The notes under the pieces were generated by a model. The model was not told where the DNA came from, ran no database searches, and saw nothing but the letters and a program-made list of their open reading frames with translations. Below, one piece after another: positions 26,521-35,094 of a stretch of DNA of 64,000 nt. How positions within the stretch are numbered: position 1 is the stretch's first letter; each line of letters opens with the position of its first letter. The DNA is from Pseudomaricurvus sp965656525 (GTDB taxonomy: Bacteria > Pseudomonadota > Gammaproteobacteria > Pseudomonadales > Cellvibrionaceae): positions 1 to 64,000 of the forward strand of contig CBFHKY010000018.1 in the NCBI GenBank assembly GCA_965656525.1, written 5' to 3'. Both the position numbers and the translations under genes were made by a program.

Positions 26521-27279
26521 CTAACTTTCCGGGGCTTCGCGCTTGCCTTCTGGCAGGTATGTTCGCAACAAACCATCAATAACCCTCGGGTTTTGACCGG
26601 CCTGAATGGCCAATAGCGCATCAATAATGAGGCTTTTAATCATCACTTCTTCGGCGGCTCTCAACTTGAGCTTGTCCGCAACAGGTTCACAGAACGCATT
26701 GGCTAGTACTGCACCGTATAACGTCGTCAGCAGGGCTACCGCCATGGCCGGGCCAATAGATTTGGGGTCGTCCATGTTTGCCAGCATGGCCACTAAACCA
26801 ATCAAGGTGCCAATCATGCCCATCGCTGGTGCCATAGCAGCTAATGAACTGAAAATCGTGGCCGCCGTACTGTGGCGATCTTCAGCCATTGTGCGATCTT
26901 TCGAGAGCATACTTTTCACCACTTCAGGGTCGTGGCCATCTACCAACAATTGAATCCCCCGCTGCAGAAAATCATGCCCCACTTCTTTGCCTTCCAAGGC
27001 CAGTAAGCCGCCCTTTCGTGCCACATCTGCTAGCTCTACAATTTCTTCAATCAGGTCTTGTGGGTCGGGGGCTTTATTCGTAAAACTTTTCCCAGCTACT
27101 TTGCCCGCCGCTAAAAACTGACCCAACCCAAACTTAGCCATCACCGCAAAAGCACTGCCACCAAACACAATTACCAACGAAGGCACGTTCAAAAACATGG
27201 TGATGTCACCACTCATCACCATGGTCATAACGATCAACGCTATGGCACCAAGCAGCCCTACTATTGTTGCTAAATCCAC
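26521..27279 (-). CDS. pomA: Sodium-type flagellar stator protein PomA/MotA
   Basis: A 252-residue inner-membrane stator subunit with four membrane helices. DLATIVGLLGAIALIV (helix 1), the cytoplasmic loop with ARKGGLLALEGKE, HDPEVVKSML, and MAPAMGMIGTLIGLVAMLANM (helix 3) with GPAMAVALLTTLYGAVLAN (helix 4) match PomA closely. The true start is a GTG at 27279: AAGGAG lies seven bases upstream and the product then begins VDLATIVG like Vibrio PomA. The longer frame to 27336 would add 19 unrelated residues. A sigma-28-type promoter precedes it. Confidence 0.93.
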   Translation of the reverse strand: MDLATIVGLLGAIALIVMTMVMSGDITMFLNVPSLVIVFGGSAFAVMAKFGLGQFLAAGKVAGKSFTNKAPDPQDLIEEIVELADVARKGGLLALEGKEVGHDFLQRGIQLLVDGHDPEVVKSMLSKDRTMAEDRHSTAATIFSSLAAMAPAMGMIGTLIGLVAMLANMDDPKSIGPAMAVALLTTLYGAVLANAFCEPVADKLKLRAAEEVMIKSLIIDALLAIQAGQNPRVIDGLLRTYLPEGKREAPES

Positions 27280-27679
27280 AAAAAACTCCTTCCAAGAGAT
27301 ACTGCGGCCCGCTGCCGACACCACCACCAACCACAAAATACTTTTTGGTTATCGGCCAATGGCACAAAAACCTGATGCAGAAAATGCCTCGTCTACCCAA
27401 TACGGTATCAGTCAGGTCTGTGCGAGAAAGCAAGCTTTGTCTGCGAGACTCGTGAACGCCTTTAGAAACTGTACAGAAAACCCAAGGAGCCTCACAAAAA
27501 GTTTAGCAGGCTCTTCCAACACTGCTGAATCATTCGAGTTAAACTCAAATATTGGTTAAGATTGACCTGTCTCGGAGCGTTATGTAGGGTTCGCTTTTTA
27601 GTGCGTCATCGAGTGCCGCTTACCCAGCCAGCCATCACTTAAGCGAATACCGATAAGCTCATCAGTGGAGAACCAAACT
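27280..27679. other. pomA-xseB divergent intergenic region (400 bp)
   Basis: Holds the flagellar promoter of pomA at 27349-27375. The xseB side (27560-27679) has no obvious promoter by eye. No small gene or repeat was found. Confidence 0.6.
27349..27375 (-). promoter_or_regulatory. Sigma-28 (FliA) promoter of pomAB
   Basis: On the minus strand TCAGGTTT, 11 bases, then GCCGATAA. The enterobacterial sigma-28 consensus is TAAAGTTT-N11-GCCGATAA: six of eight and eight of eight positions match with exact spacing. It ends about 70 bp before the pomA GTG. Confidence 0.85.
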
Positions 27680-27919
27680 GTGGCAACAAAAAAGAAAGCA
27701 GCCGACTTTGAGCAGTCGTTAAAACAGCTGGAATCATTGGTTGTGGAAATGGAGAAAGGTGAGCTGAGTCTTGAGGACAGCCTGAAAGCCTTTGAAACGG
27801 GAATTCAATTAACGCGCGAATGCCAAACACGCTTGACCGAAGCCGAACAAAAGGTTCAGCTGCTGCTCGAAGAGCAAGGTACGCTGACTGCCCACCCTTT
27901 TGATGACGGCAACCAATGA
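27680..27919 (+). CDS. xseB: Exodeoxyribonuclease VII small subunit
   Basis: A 79-residue small subunit of exonuclease VII, a single-strand DNA exonuclease; XseA is not in this window. FEQSLKQLESLVVEMEKGELSLEDSLKAFE is the family signature, followed by a coiled-coil helix. I start at the GTG at 27680 because GGAGAA lies seven bases upstream and the product begins VATKKKAADFEQ; another GTG five codons earlier is less likely. The stop overlaps the ispA ATG (ATGA), so xseB-ispA are coupled, the usual gamma-proteobacterial order before dxs. Confidence 0.93.
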   Translation: MATKKKAADFEQSLKQLESLVVEMEKGELSLEDSLKAFETGIQLTRECQTRLTEAEQKVQLLLEEQGTLTAHPFDDGNQ

Positions 27920-28902
27920 GCGCAACGTTAAAAGCCTTTATCGATCAGTCGCAGTCGCGTATTAACTTGGCCTTGGGTACCTGGCTGAATCAACCCGACC
28001 ATGGCGCACCCGAGTTACTGGCAGCCATGCGCTACAGCCTGCTCAGCGGCGGCAAACGCATTCGTCCTCTGCTGGCTTACGCTGCTGCTGAATCTGTTGG
28101 ACAAGTGAGCCTTGGCACCGATGCTGCTGCCTGCGCTTTAGAGGCTATCCACGCCTACAGCTTGATCCATGACGACCTTCCGGCAATGGACGACGACGAC
28201 TTACGCCGAGGNNNNNNNNNNNNNNNNNNNNNNNNNNNNNNNNNNNNNNNNNNNNNNNNNNNNNNNNNNNNNNNNNNNNNNNNNNNNNNNNNNNNNNNNN
28301 NNNNNNNNNNGCAGCCAACCTGTCACATTGCTTTTGGTGAAGCGACCGCCATTCTGGCAGGCGACGGATTGCAGGCACTGGCTTTCGAACGTCTAGCAAC
28401 GGAAGATTCCCTCAGCGCTGAAAAAAGAGTGCTGCTGGTGCAGCAATTAGCCAGCGCCTCAGGTCCAACAGGTATGGTTGGCGGTCAGGCCATCGACTTA
28501 GCATCAGTAAATCAACAACGAACGCTGCCCCAATTACAGCACATGCATGCCCTCAAAACCGGCGCTCTGATAACGGCCGCCGTGCTGATGGGAGCCACCA
28601 GTGCTGGAGCCGATTCATCTCAACTGCAGGCGCTGAAAGTCTATGCCCAAGCCATAGGCCTAGCCTTTCAGATACAGGATGACATCCTTGATGTGACTGC
28701 GGATACCGCGACGTTAGGTAAGCCCCAAGGCGCTGATATGGCACTCAATAAACCCACGTATGTGTCTTTACTCGGCCTTGACGGCGCTAAAGAAAAAACG
28801 CAGCAACTGCTCACCCAAGCTCTTTCGGCTATCGAGCCCTTTGGCCCGTCGGCAGTCCACCTAGAAGCATTGGCGCACTACATTATTGAACGAGAAAAAT
28901 AA
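27916..28902 (+). CDS. ispA: Farnesyl diphosphate synthase (interrupted by N run)
   Basis: Condenses isopentenyl and dimethylallyl/geranyl diphosphates into farnesyl diphosphate. The first aspartate motif DDLPAMDDDDLRR is followed directly by the N run, then PTCHIAFGEATAILAGDGLQ; the second aspartate motif is in FQIQDDILDVT. LLSGGKRIRPLL is also present. Without the 33 unknown codons the protein is 295 residues, the normal IspA length, and the flanks join as RRG-QPTCH with no loss. So the gene is probably intact. It overlaps xseB by four bases and precedes dxs by 99 bp. Confidence 0.93.
   Translation: MSATLKAFIDQSQSRINLALGTWLNQPDHGAPELLAAMRYSLLSGGKRIRPLLAYAAAESVGQVSLGTDAAACALEAIHAYSLIHDDLPAMDDDDLRRXXXXXXXXXXXXXXXXXXXXXXXXXXXXXXXXXXQPTCHIAFGEATAILAGDGLQALAFERLATEDSLSAEKRVLLVQQLASASGPTGMVGGQAIDLASVNQQRTLPQLQHMHALKTGALITAAVLMGATSAGADSSQLQALKVYAQAIGLAFQIQDDILDVTADTATLGKPQGADMALNKPTYVSLLGLDGAKEKTQQLLTQALSAIEPFGPSAVHLEALAHYIIEREK
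28212..28310. other. Run of 99 N (sequence gap)
   Basis: Undetermined bases inside ispA, directly after the first aspartate motif. Family alignment by eye suggests that few or no real bases are missing here. Confidence 0.95.
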
Positions 28903-29001
28903 CACCCTAGGGACATTAATTGCTCTTGCCTCTAGGCAAGGGCGCTCGCAGAGCCTAGAATTCCCCTTTTTAGCAGCACGGTTTACCGATCGTAAAGGCG
29001 C

Positions 29002-30909
29002 ATGTTTAACGAAATCCCCCTAACACGACCTACGACTCCTCTTCTGGATTCTATTCATTCACCAGAAGACTTACGATCGCTTGAAGAAAATCAGCTTCCT
29101 CTATTGGCTGAACAGCTGCGTGAATATCTTCTGTATTGCGTTGGCCAAACTGGCGGACACTTCGGCGCAGGCTTGGGTGTTATCGAATTAACCATCGCCT
29201 TGCATTATTGCTACAACACCCCAGACGACCGATTGGTTTGGGATGTTGGCCACCAAACGTACCCACACAAAATATTGACCGGCCGACGCGAAGAAATGCT
29301 GAGCATACGTCAGCAGCACGGCCTTTCTGGCTTCCCTAAGCGCGCCGAAAGTGAATTCGATACTTTTGGTGTAGGCCATTCCAGCACCTCTATCAGTGCT
29401 GCTCTGGGGATGGCCATCGGTGCGGAAATGGCAGGCAGCCTTAACAAGAACGTCGCGGTGATTGGCGACGGCGCCATGACAGCTGGCATGGCCTTTGAAG
29501 CACTGAATCATGCAGCCCATACCGAAACAGACCTGTTAGTTGTTCTGAATGACAACAATATGTCCATTTCTCGTAATGTCGGCGGTTTGAACGACTACTT
29601 TTCCAAGATCTGGGCCAGTAAGTTTTACACCGGCTTGCGTGAAGGCAGTAAAAAAGTGCTGTCAAAGATCCCTCAAGCTTGGGAGCTCGCACGCAAAACC
29701 GAAGAGCACATGAAAGGCATGGTGTCACCTGCCACGCTCTTCGAAGAGCTAGGGTTTTACTACATTGGTCCCATCGATGGCCATGACCTAGAACGCCTTA
29801 CCCACGATCTGGGCAATTTGCGAGAACTGCCCGGGCCAAAATTGCTGCACATCATTACCTGCAAAGGCAAAGGGTTTGCACCTGCGGAGAAAGATCCCGT
29901 TGGTTACCATGCACTCAACAAAATTGAACCCAAGCCTGCCATTCAAACGGCTGTGCCTACCCCCGCCAAAAAACCAAAGTACCAAGCGGTGTTCGGTGAT
30001 TGGCTGTGTGATATGGCTGCGACTGATGAGAGGCTCGTTGCCATCACGCCAGCCATGTCTGAAGGGTCTGGCATGCTGCAATTTTCAGAACAGTTCCCTG
30101 AGCGCTTTCATGATGTTGCCATTGCCGAGCAACATGCTGTTACACTGGCCGCAGGCATAGCTTGTGAAGGTCAAAAACCCGTAGTGGCAATCTATTCCAC
30201 GTTTTTACAGCGCGCTTACGATCAATTAATTCATGATGTCGCCATTCAAAATTTGGACGTAACATTCGCTATCGATCGCGCAGGCCTCGTTGGTGAAGAC
30301 GGCCCCACACATGCGGGCAGTTTCGATCTCAGCTATATGCGCTGCATCCCGAACATCGTCATCGCGGCTCCAAGTGATGAAAATGAATGCCGCCTATTGC
30401 TAACCACCGGCTACCAGCATAACGGCCCCGCAGCCATTCGCTACCCTCGTGGCACAGGCACTGGAGCCATGATTGAGCCGCAATTGAACACCGTCGCCAT
30501 CGGTAAAGGCGTACCGAAGCGTCAAGGTAAGACGGTTGCGATACTCAGCTTTGGCACCCTGCTTTCAGAGGCTCTAAAAGCCGCCGATGCCATTAATGCG
30601 AGCGTCTGTGATATGCGCTTTGTGAAACCGCTGGATACTGATTTGATCGATACCATGGCAACAAGCCATGACCTGATCGTCACGCTGGAAGAAAATGCGG
30701 TTGCTGGCGGGGCAGGCAGTGCAGTCATGGAATATTTGGCGGCTCAAGGATCCACAACGCCAGTTCTACCTCTAGGGTTGCCCGATTACTTTGTGGAACA
30801 CGGAAAGCACGGCGATCTTTTGGCTTCCGTCGGTCTAGTTGCCGATACTATTGTTGAACGAATTCGCCAAAGGTTGCCACTCAATCGTGGCGTACTGTCC
30901 GCTCAGTAA
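29002..30909 (+). CDS. dxs: 1-deoxy-D-xylulose-5-phosphate synthase
   Basis: A 635-residue thiamine-diphosphate enzyme joining pyruvate and glyceraldehyde-3-phosphate, the first step of the MEP isoprenoid pathway. TGGHFGAGLGVIELT, DVGHQTYPHKILTGR, the ThDP motif GDGAMTAGMAFEALNHA with NDNNMSIS, and DRAGLVGEDGPTHAG in the transketolase domain are present. The length is normal. It stands downstream of ispA, so both ends of farnesyl diphosphate supply are encoded together. Confidence 0.97.
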   Translation: MFNEIPLTRPTTPLLDSIHSPEDLRSLEENQLPLLAEQLREYLLYCVGQTGGHFGAGLGVIELTIALHYCYNTPDDRLVWDVGHQTYPHKILTGRREEMLSIRQQHGLSGFPKRAESEFDTFGVGHSSTSISAALGMAIGAEMAGSLNKNVAVIGDGAMTAGMAFEALNHAAHTETDLLVVLNDNNMSISRNVGGLNDYFSKIWASKFYTGLREGSKKVLSKIPQAWELARKTEEHMKGMVSPATLFEELGFYYIGPIDGHDLERLTHDLGNLRELPGPKLLHIITCKGKGFAPAEKDPVGYHALNKIEPKPAIQTAVPTPAKKPKYQAVFGDWLCDMAATDERLVAITPAMSEGSGMLQFSEQFPERFHDVAIAEQHAVTLAAGIACEGQKPVVAIYSTFLQRAYDQLIHDVAIQNLDVTFAIDRAGLVGEDGPTHAGSFDLSYMRCIPNIVIAAPSDENECRLLLTTGYQHNGPAAIRYPRGTGTGAMIEPQLNTVAIGKGVPKRQGKTVAILSFGTLLSEALKAADAINASVCDMRFVKPLDTDLIDTMATSHDLIVTLEENAVAGGAGSAVMEYLAAQGSTTPVLPLGLPDYFVEHGKHGDLLASVGLVADTIVERIRQRLPLNRGVLSAQ

Positions 30910-30952
30910 GACACAGCCCTACCTCTTACACTACCTCACAAACGGATGCCTT

Positions 30953-31837
30953 ATGCCTTGGTTGCAACTTCGTATTGATACTGACCGCCAACACACAGAG
31001 GCCATCGAAGATGCTTTGTTATTTGCGGGTGCCGCGTCTGTCACACTGCAAGACAATGCGGATCAGCCTATTCTTGAACCGGCTCTAGGGGAAACCCCTC
31101 TGTGGGATAATGTGCGCCTGACCGCCCTGTTTGAAGCGGACATCAACATTGAAGATACCATCGCAGCCACTGAATCACTCTACGGCCAAACCCTGCAAAA
31201 CTACCAGTGGGAGCAGTTAGAAGACAAAGCCTGGGAGCGAGAGTGGATGAAAAACTATCATCCTATTTATTGCGGTGGCCGTCTGTGGATTTGCCCCAGC
31301 TGGTTAGAGCCACCTGACCCAGAAGCGGTAAACCTGTTACTAGACCCAGGCTTAGCGTTTGGTACGGGCACCCACCCCACAACGTTTATGTGTTTGCAAT
31401 GGCTGGCCGAGCAAGACCCACTGCGCGAGACAACCCTCATCGACTACGGCTGTGGCTCGGGCATCTTGGGGATGGCAGCTTTATTACTGGGTGCCAAGCA
31501 GGTTACCGGTACTGATATCGACCCCCAGGCGCTTATTGCTACGCACGATAACTGTGACCGCAACAGTATTCCCAAGGCGCTCTTCCCGGTTTTTCTTCCC
31601 CAAAATTGCAGCGGTGAGCCCGTTGATATTGTGGTAGCAAATATTCTCGCAGGGCCTCTGGCTGAGCTGGCGCCGACGCTGACCGACCTGACTCGAGCGG
31701 GGGGCAAACTTTGTTTGTCCGGCGTATTAGCTACCCAGGCACAGGTTGTTATGGATGCCTACGCCCAGTGGTTTGCGTTTGAACCGCCGCGAGAGCAAGA
31801 AGAGTGGGTTTGCTTAACCGCTACGAAAATAGCGTAA
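30953..31837 (+). CDS. prmA: Ribosomal protein L11 methyltransferase
   Basis: A 294-residue SAM-dependent enzyme that methylates ribosomal protein L11. PWLQLRIDTDRQHTE starts the N-terminal domain; the catalytic domain has LDPGLAFGTGTHPTT, the SAM loop DYGCGSGILGMAALLLGA, and NILAGPLAELAP. The ATG at 30953 gives the family N-terminus; the longer frame from 30839 overlaps dxs and is unlikely. It begins 43 bp after dxs and precedes the DUF3426 gene. Confidence 0.96.
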   Translation: MPWLQLRIDTDRQHTEAIEDALLFAGAASVTLQDNADQPILEPALGETPLWDNVRLTALFEADINIEDTIAATESLYGQTLQNYQWEQLEDKAWEREWMKNYHPIYCGGRLWICPSWLEPPDPEAVNLLLDPGLAFGTGTHPTTFMCLQWLAEQDPLRETTLIDYGCGSGILGMAALLLGAKQVTGTDIDPQALIATHDNCDRNSIPKALFPVFLPQNCSGEPVDIVVANILAGPLAELAPTLTDLTRAGGKLCLSGVLATQAQVVMDAYAQWFAFEPPREQEEWVCLTATKIA

Positions 31838-31927
31838 TGCGACATACTGCCGCGCAGATTGGTTTACCCGCTCGAACGGAAAGCATACACTTTCGTTCTG
31901 ATTCCATTTAGAGCTGTCTAAAAATTC

Positions 31928-33409
31928 ATGGCCGACACTATCACTTGCTGCCCCTTTTGCAGTACGTCTTTTCGTATTACCGAAGCGCAAATGCAATCGG
32001 CTAAAGGTGCTGTGCGCTGCGGCTCCTGCCTGAAAGTCTTTCGAGCTCTGGACCATTTGCAGCCACCAAAACAAACTCTAAGCAGCGCCGAAGAGAATAC
32101 ACCTCCCACAGAAACAGACACCTTTAAACCAACAACATCACCCGCGAACACACTCGAACCCAAAAAAGTAGCAGACAGCCCACTGCAACGCTTTGACCCC
32201 GAGCGCTGGAGTGAAGCTTACGATGACAATGAATACGACTCTGAAGACGACCTCCTCGAAGATGACGACGTACTGATTTCCGATGATATGGGCCAGGCCG
32301 ATGACGGCTTCGGAGACATCAGCGACGACTTTTTACGTGAAGGGAATCAATCCAGCTCCCTGTTTGAGCGAGCACCAAGCCTCAAAAACAGCGAGCTGGA
32401 CACGTCAGATGAGTCTTGGGCCGAAGAACTTTTGGATGAAATAGAATCTTCCCCCGAAGACGTCTCACTGACTCTATCTTCATCACCACACAATGATAAA
32501 ACATCACTAAAAAGCACACCGGAACAACCTGAAACTCCAGCTAAATCAACTCAGCACGCCATTCAGGAGCCCTCCTTGTTTGATGCCGAGCTGCCAGTTG
32601 AGCAACAGGTTGATGACGCGCAAGGCTACTCCGATGAGGATCTCGACGCACTTCTTAGCGAGAACCTAGGTAACGAAAACCTGGACGACGACTTAGATGA
32701 TCCTCTAGACCACGAGCAAAGCGAACGACAAGAGCCTGTGTTTGCTCCTTTTGGTGTCAAGAATCAAAGCGAAACACCTGTAGCGTCCCCGTCAAAAACT
32801 AAAGACGTGAAGCACAGCAAAGCTTCACTCCACGAAAAAGAAAGCTCCGAACAAGACAGCTTTCTAAACTCGATCGCTCAAGCCCCTCTTGAAATCGACT
32901 GGCAACCGGAACCTTCGGTCTGGCCCCGTCGTCTGTTGTGGGGAACGCTCAGTTTACTCGCTCTGCTCACGTTGGTAGGACAATACGCTTGGCATAACTT
33001 TAGCGATTTGAGCCGCCAACAACCTTGGCGCAGCGGTTTTACTATCCTGTGTCCTGTTATGGGTTGCCAACTGCCTTCCTTGAACGCTCCTGAACGCATT
33101 AAGGCCTACAACCTTGTGGTTCGATCACACCCCAAGCTCAAACAGGTGCTAATCGTCGACAGCATTTTGCTCAATACCGCCAGCTTCGAACAAGAGTTCC
33201 CCGATTTCTTGCTATCGTTCAGTGCATTAAACGGCACACCGATCGCCTATCGGCGTTTCAAGCCCTCTGAATACTTAAGAGGCGAACTGGCTGGCGCCAG
33301 CCGTATGCCCACAGGGCAACCCATCCACATTTCACTTGAAATTATCGATCCAGGCCCCGACGCGGTTAATTACATCGCCACCATTCCCACCGAGAAGTCG
33401 GTACCATAG
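31928..33409 (+). CDS. Zinc-ribbon membrane protein, DUF3426
   Basis: A 493-residue protein. The N-terminal MJ0042-type zinc ribbon has Cys8-xx-Cys11 and Cys31-xx-Cys34. A long acidic, Ser/Glu/Asp-rich linker (about 45-320) looks disordered. A membrane helix at about 332-354 is followed by a C-terminal extracytoplasmic DUF3426 domain. The gene sits between prmA and dusB-fis as in pseudomonads, but the function is unknown. The linker length varies widely in the family, so its size here is not diagnostic. Confidence 0.85.
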   Translation: MADTITCCPFCSTSFRITEAQMQSAKGAVRCGSCLKVFRALDHLQPPKQTLSSAEENTPPTETDTFKPTTSPANTLEPKKVADSPLQRFDPERWSEAYDDNEYDSEDDLLEDDDVLISDDMGQADDGFGDISDDFLREGNQSSSLFERAPSLKNSELDTSDESWAEELLDEIESSPEDVSLTLSSSPHNDKTSLKSTPEQPETPAKSTQHAIQEPSLFDAELPVEQQVDDAQGYSDEDLDALLSENLGNENLDDDLDDPLDHEQSERQEPVFAPFGVKNQSETPVASPSKTKDVKHSKASLHEKESSEQDSFLNSIAQAPLEIDWQPEPSVWPRRLLWGTLSLLALLTLVGQYAWHNFSDLSRQQPWRSGFTILCPVMGCQLPSLNAPERIKAYNLVVRSHPKLKQVLIVDSILLNTASFEQEFPDFLLSFSALNGTPIAYRRFKPSEYLRGELAGASRMPTGQPIHISLEIIDPGPDAVNYIATIPTEKSVP

Positions 33410-33681
33410 AGATTGCGATACACCGAGCCGCTGGTCAATAAGCGGGTCAAACCCAGCGCTGGATGACAACCTAACTCAGACGCACCACTATGGAGCCTAA
33501 ATTTAGGCATCTGTCAATGCCTACTTTTTCAGCAAACTGTGCATTTTGTGCTTTCAAAAACAGCCTGTTCGCAGGTATTATAGCCACCCTTTTTTAGGGC
33601 CACCCTTTAAGACTGAAGGCCAACAGGCACTTTTGAAGTCTTCAACAGAGTGGTCTACCACAAGCAACGCTGGGGTGTATT

Positions 33682-34671
33682 GTGTTCCATATTGGGCCTT
33701 ATCGAATCAACAGCCGGGTGGTGCTTGCCCCCATGGCTGGAGTAACCGATAGGCCATTTCGTCAACTGTGTCGTCGCTTAGGTGCTGGCATGGTGGTATC
33801 GGAAATGGTGACATCAGATACACGCTTGTGGAATAGCCGTAAAACGCAGACACGTCTGAATCATACTGGCGAAGTGGAACCTAGATCCGTGCAAGTTGCT
33901 GGCGGAGACCCATTGATGATGGCCGATGCCGCGCGCATGAACGTTGAGCGCGGCGCACAAATCATTGATATCAACATGGGCTGCCCCGCCAAGAAAGTGT
34001 GTAAAAAAGCCGCAGGGTCAGCGTTACTGAAAGATGAAAGTCTGGTCGCAGATATCTTGCAGGCGGTCACTCAGGCAGTGAGTGTCCCGGTGACATTAAA
34101 GATTCGCACAGGCTGGGATACCGCAAATCGCAACGGCGTAACCATTGCCAAGATCGCACAAGATTGCGGTATCAGCGCCTTAGCGGTGCATGGCAGAACA
34201 CGAGCTTGTGCTTATCAGGGCCGTGCCGAATACGACACTCTTGCAGCTATTGTCGATGCGATAGACATTCCTGTTATCGCTAATGGCGACATAGACTCAC
34301 CTGAACAAGCCAAGTTTGTACTGAAATATACCGGAGCAAGCGCGGTTATGATTGGCCGTGCGGCGCAAGGAAGACCGTGGATTTTTCGGGAGATCGACCA
34401 CTTCCTGACTACGAAGCAGCACCTCCAGGCGCCTTGCCTTAACGAAATTCGGGACATTTTGCTCACACATTTAGACGAGCTACATCGCTTTTACGGCGAT
34501 CATATGGGGGTCCGTATCGCTCGCAAACACGTAGGGTGGTACTTGAAAACATTTACTGATGGCGAGTGTTTTCGAAAAGCATTTAATCAAATCAATAACG
34601 TTCACGAACAACATGACAGCGTTCAAACATTTTTTGAACAGCGGATTAAGAGAGAGGATAAAGCGGCATGA
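33682..34671 (+). CDS. dusB: tRNA-dihydrouridine synthase B
   Basis: A 329-residue FMN enzyme that reduces uridine in tRNA D-loops. VLAPMAGVTDRPFR, DINMGCPAKKVCKKAAGSALL with the catalytic Cys, LKIRTGWD, VHGRTRACAYQGRA and VIANGDIDSPEQA are diagnostic. The start is GTG with GGGGTG upstream. The 272-bp gap before it holds a TATTAT at about 33575 that may be a -10 element of the dusB-fis promoter. Its stop overlaps fis by four bases (ATGA), the standard coupled pair. Confidence 0.96.
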   Translation: MFHIGPYRINSRVVLAPMAGVTDRPFRQLCRRLGAGMVVSEMVTSDTRLWNSRKTQTRLNHTGEVEPRSVQVAGGDPLMMADAARMNVERGAQIIDINMGCPAKKVCKKAAGSALLKDESLVADILQAVTQAVSVPVTLKIRTGWDTANRNGVTIAKIAQDCGISALAVHGRTRACAYQGRAEYDTLAAIVDAIDIPVIANGDIDSPEQAKFVLKYTGASAVMIGRAAQGRPWIFREIDHFLTTKQHLQAPCLNEIRDILLTHLDELHRFYGDHMGVRIARKHVGWYLKTFTDGECFRKAFNQINNVHEQHDSVQTFFEQRIKREDKAA

Positions 34672-34979
34672 ACCAAGCGGAAGCACTCATGGCAGATGCA
34701 CCAATCGAACTGACCAGCCCTATTACCGAGCCAGCACCGGTAACCAGCCAAAATCAATCACTGCGCGACTGTGTTGATCAAGCTATGAACAACTATTTCA
34801 AGCACTTGGACGGGCAATCCGCCAGCAATGTCTATGAACTGGTCATGGCAGAAGTGGAAGCTCCAATGTTAGAAGTCGTCATGAAATACACCCGCCACAA
34901 TCAAACCAAGGCGGCTCACGTGCTGGGACTCAACCGTGGCACTTTGCGCAAAAAGCTAAAGCAGTACGGTTTGCTCTAA
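34668..34979 (+). CDS. fis: DNA-binding protein Fis
   Basis: A 103-residue nucleoid protein and transcriptional regulator. The C-terminal HTH, HNQTKAAHVLGLNRGTLRKKLKQYGLL, is near-identical to Fis of other gammaproteobacteria; the N-terminal beta-hairpin region is variable. It overlaps dusB by four bases. In enterobacteria this operon is controlled by growth rate through the dusB promoter. A terminator follows. Confidence 0.97.
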   Translation: MNQAEALMADAPIELTSPITEPAPVTSQNQSLRDCVDQAMNNYFKHLDGQSASNVYELVMAEVEAPMLEVVMKYTRHNQTKAAHVLGLNRGTLRKKLKQYGLL

Positions 34980-34984
34980 TCTGG

Positions 34985-35010
34985 AAGGAGTGGCGTCATA
35001 GCCATTCCTT
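34985..35010 (+). terminator. Terminator of dusB-fis
   Basis: A 10-bp stem with one G-U pair, AAGGAGTGGC and GCCATTCCTT, 6-base loop, followed by TTTAGCTCC. It lies five bases after the fis stop. Confidence 0.65.
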
Positions 35011-35094
35011 TTAGCTCCTTCGCCGGCGAGCTCGGCCAAGCTTTGACTAGTAATACGCGAAACAACTCACTATTTTGAACAACGGAACCACCCC

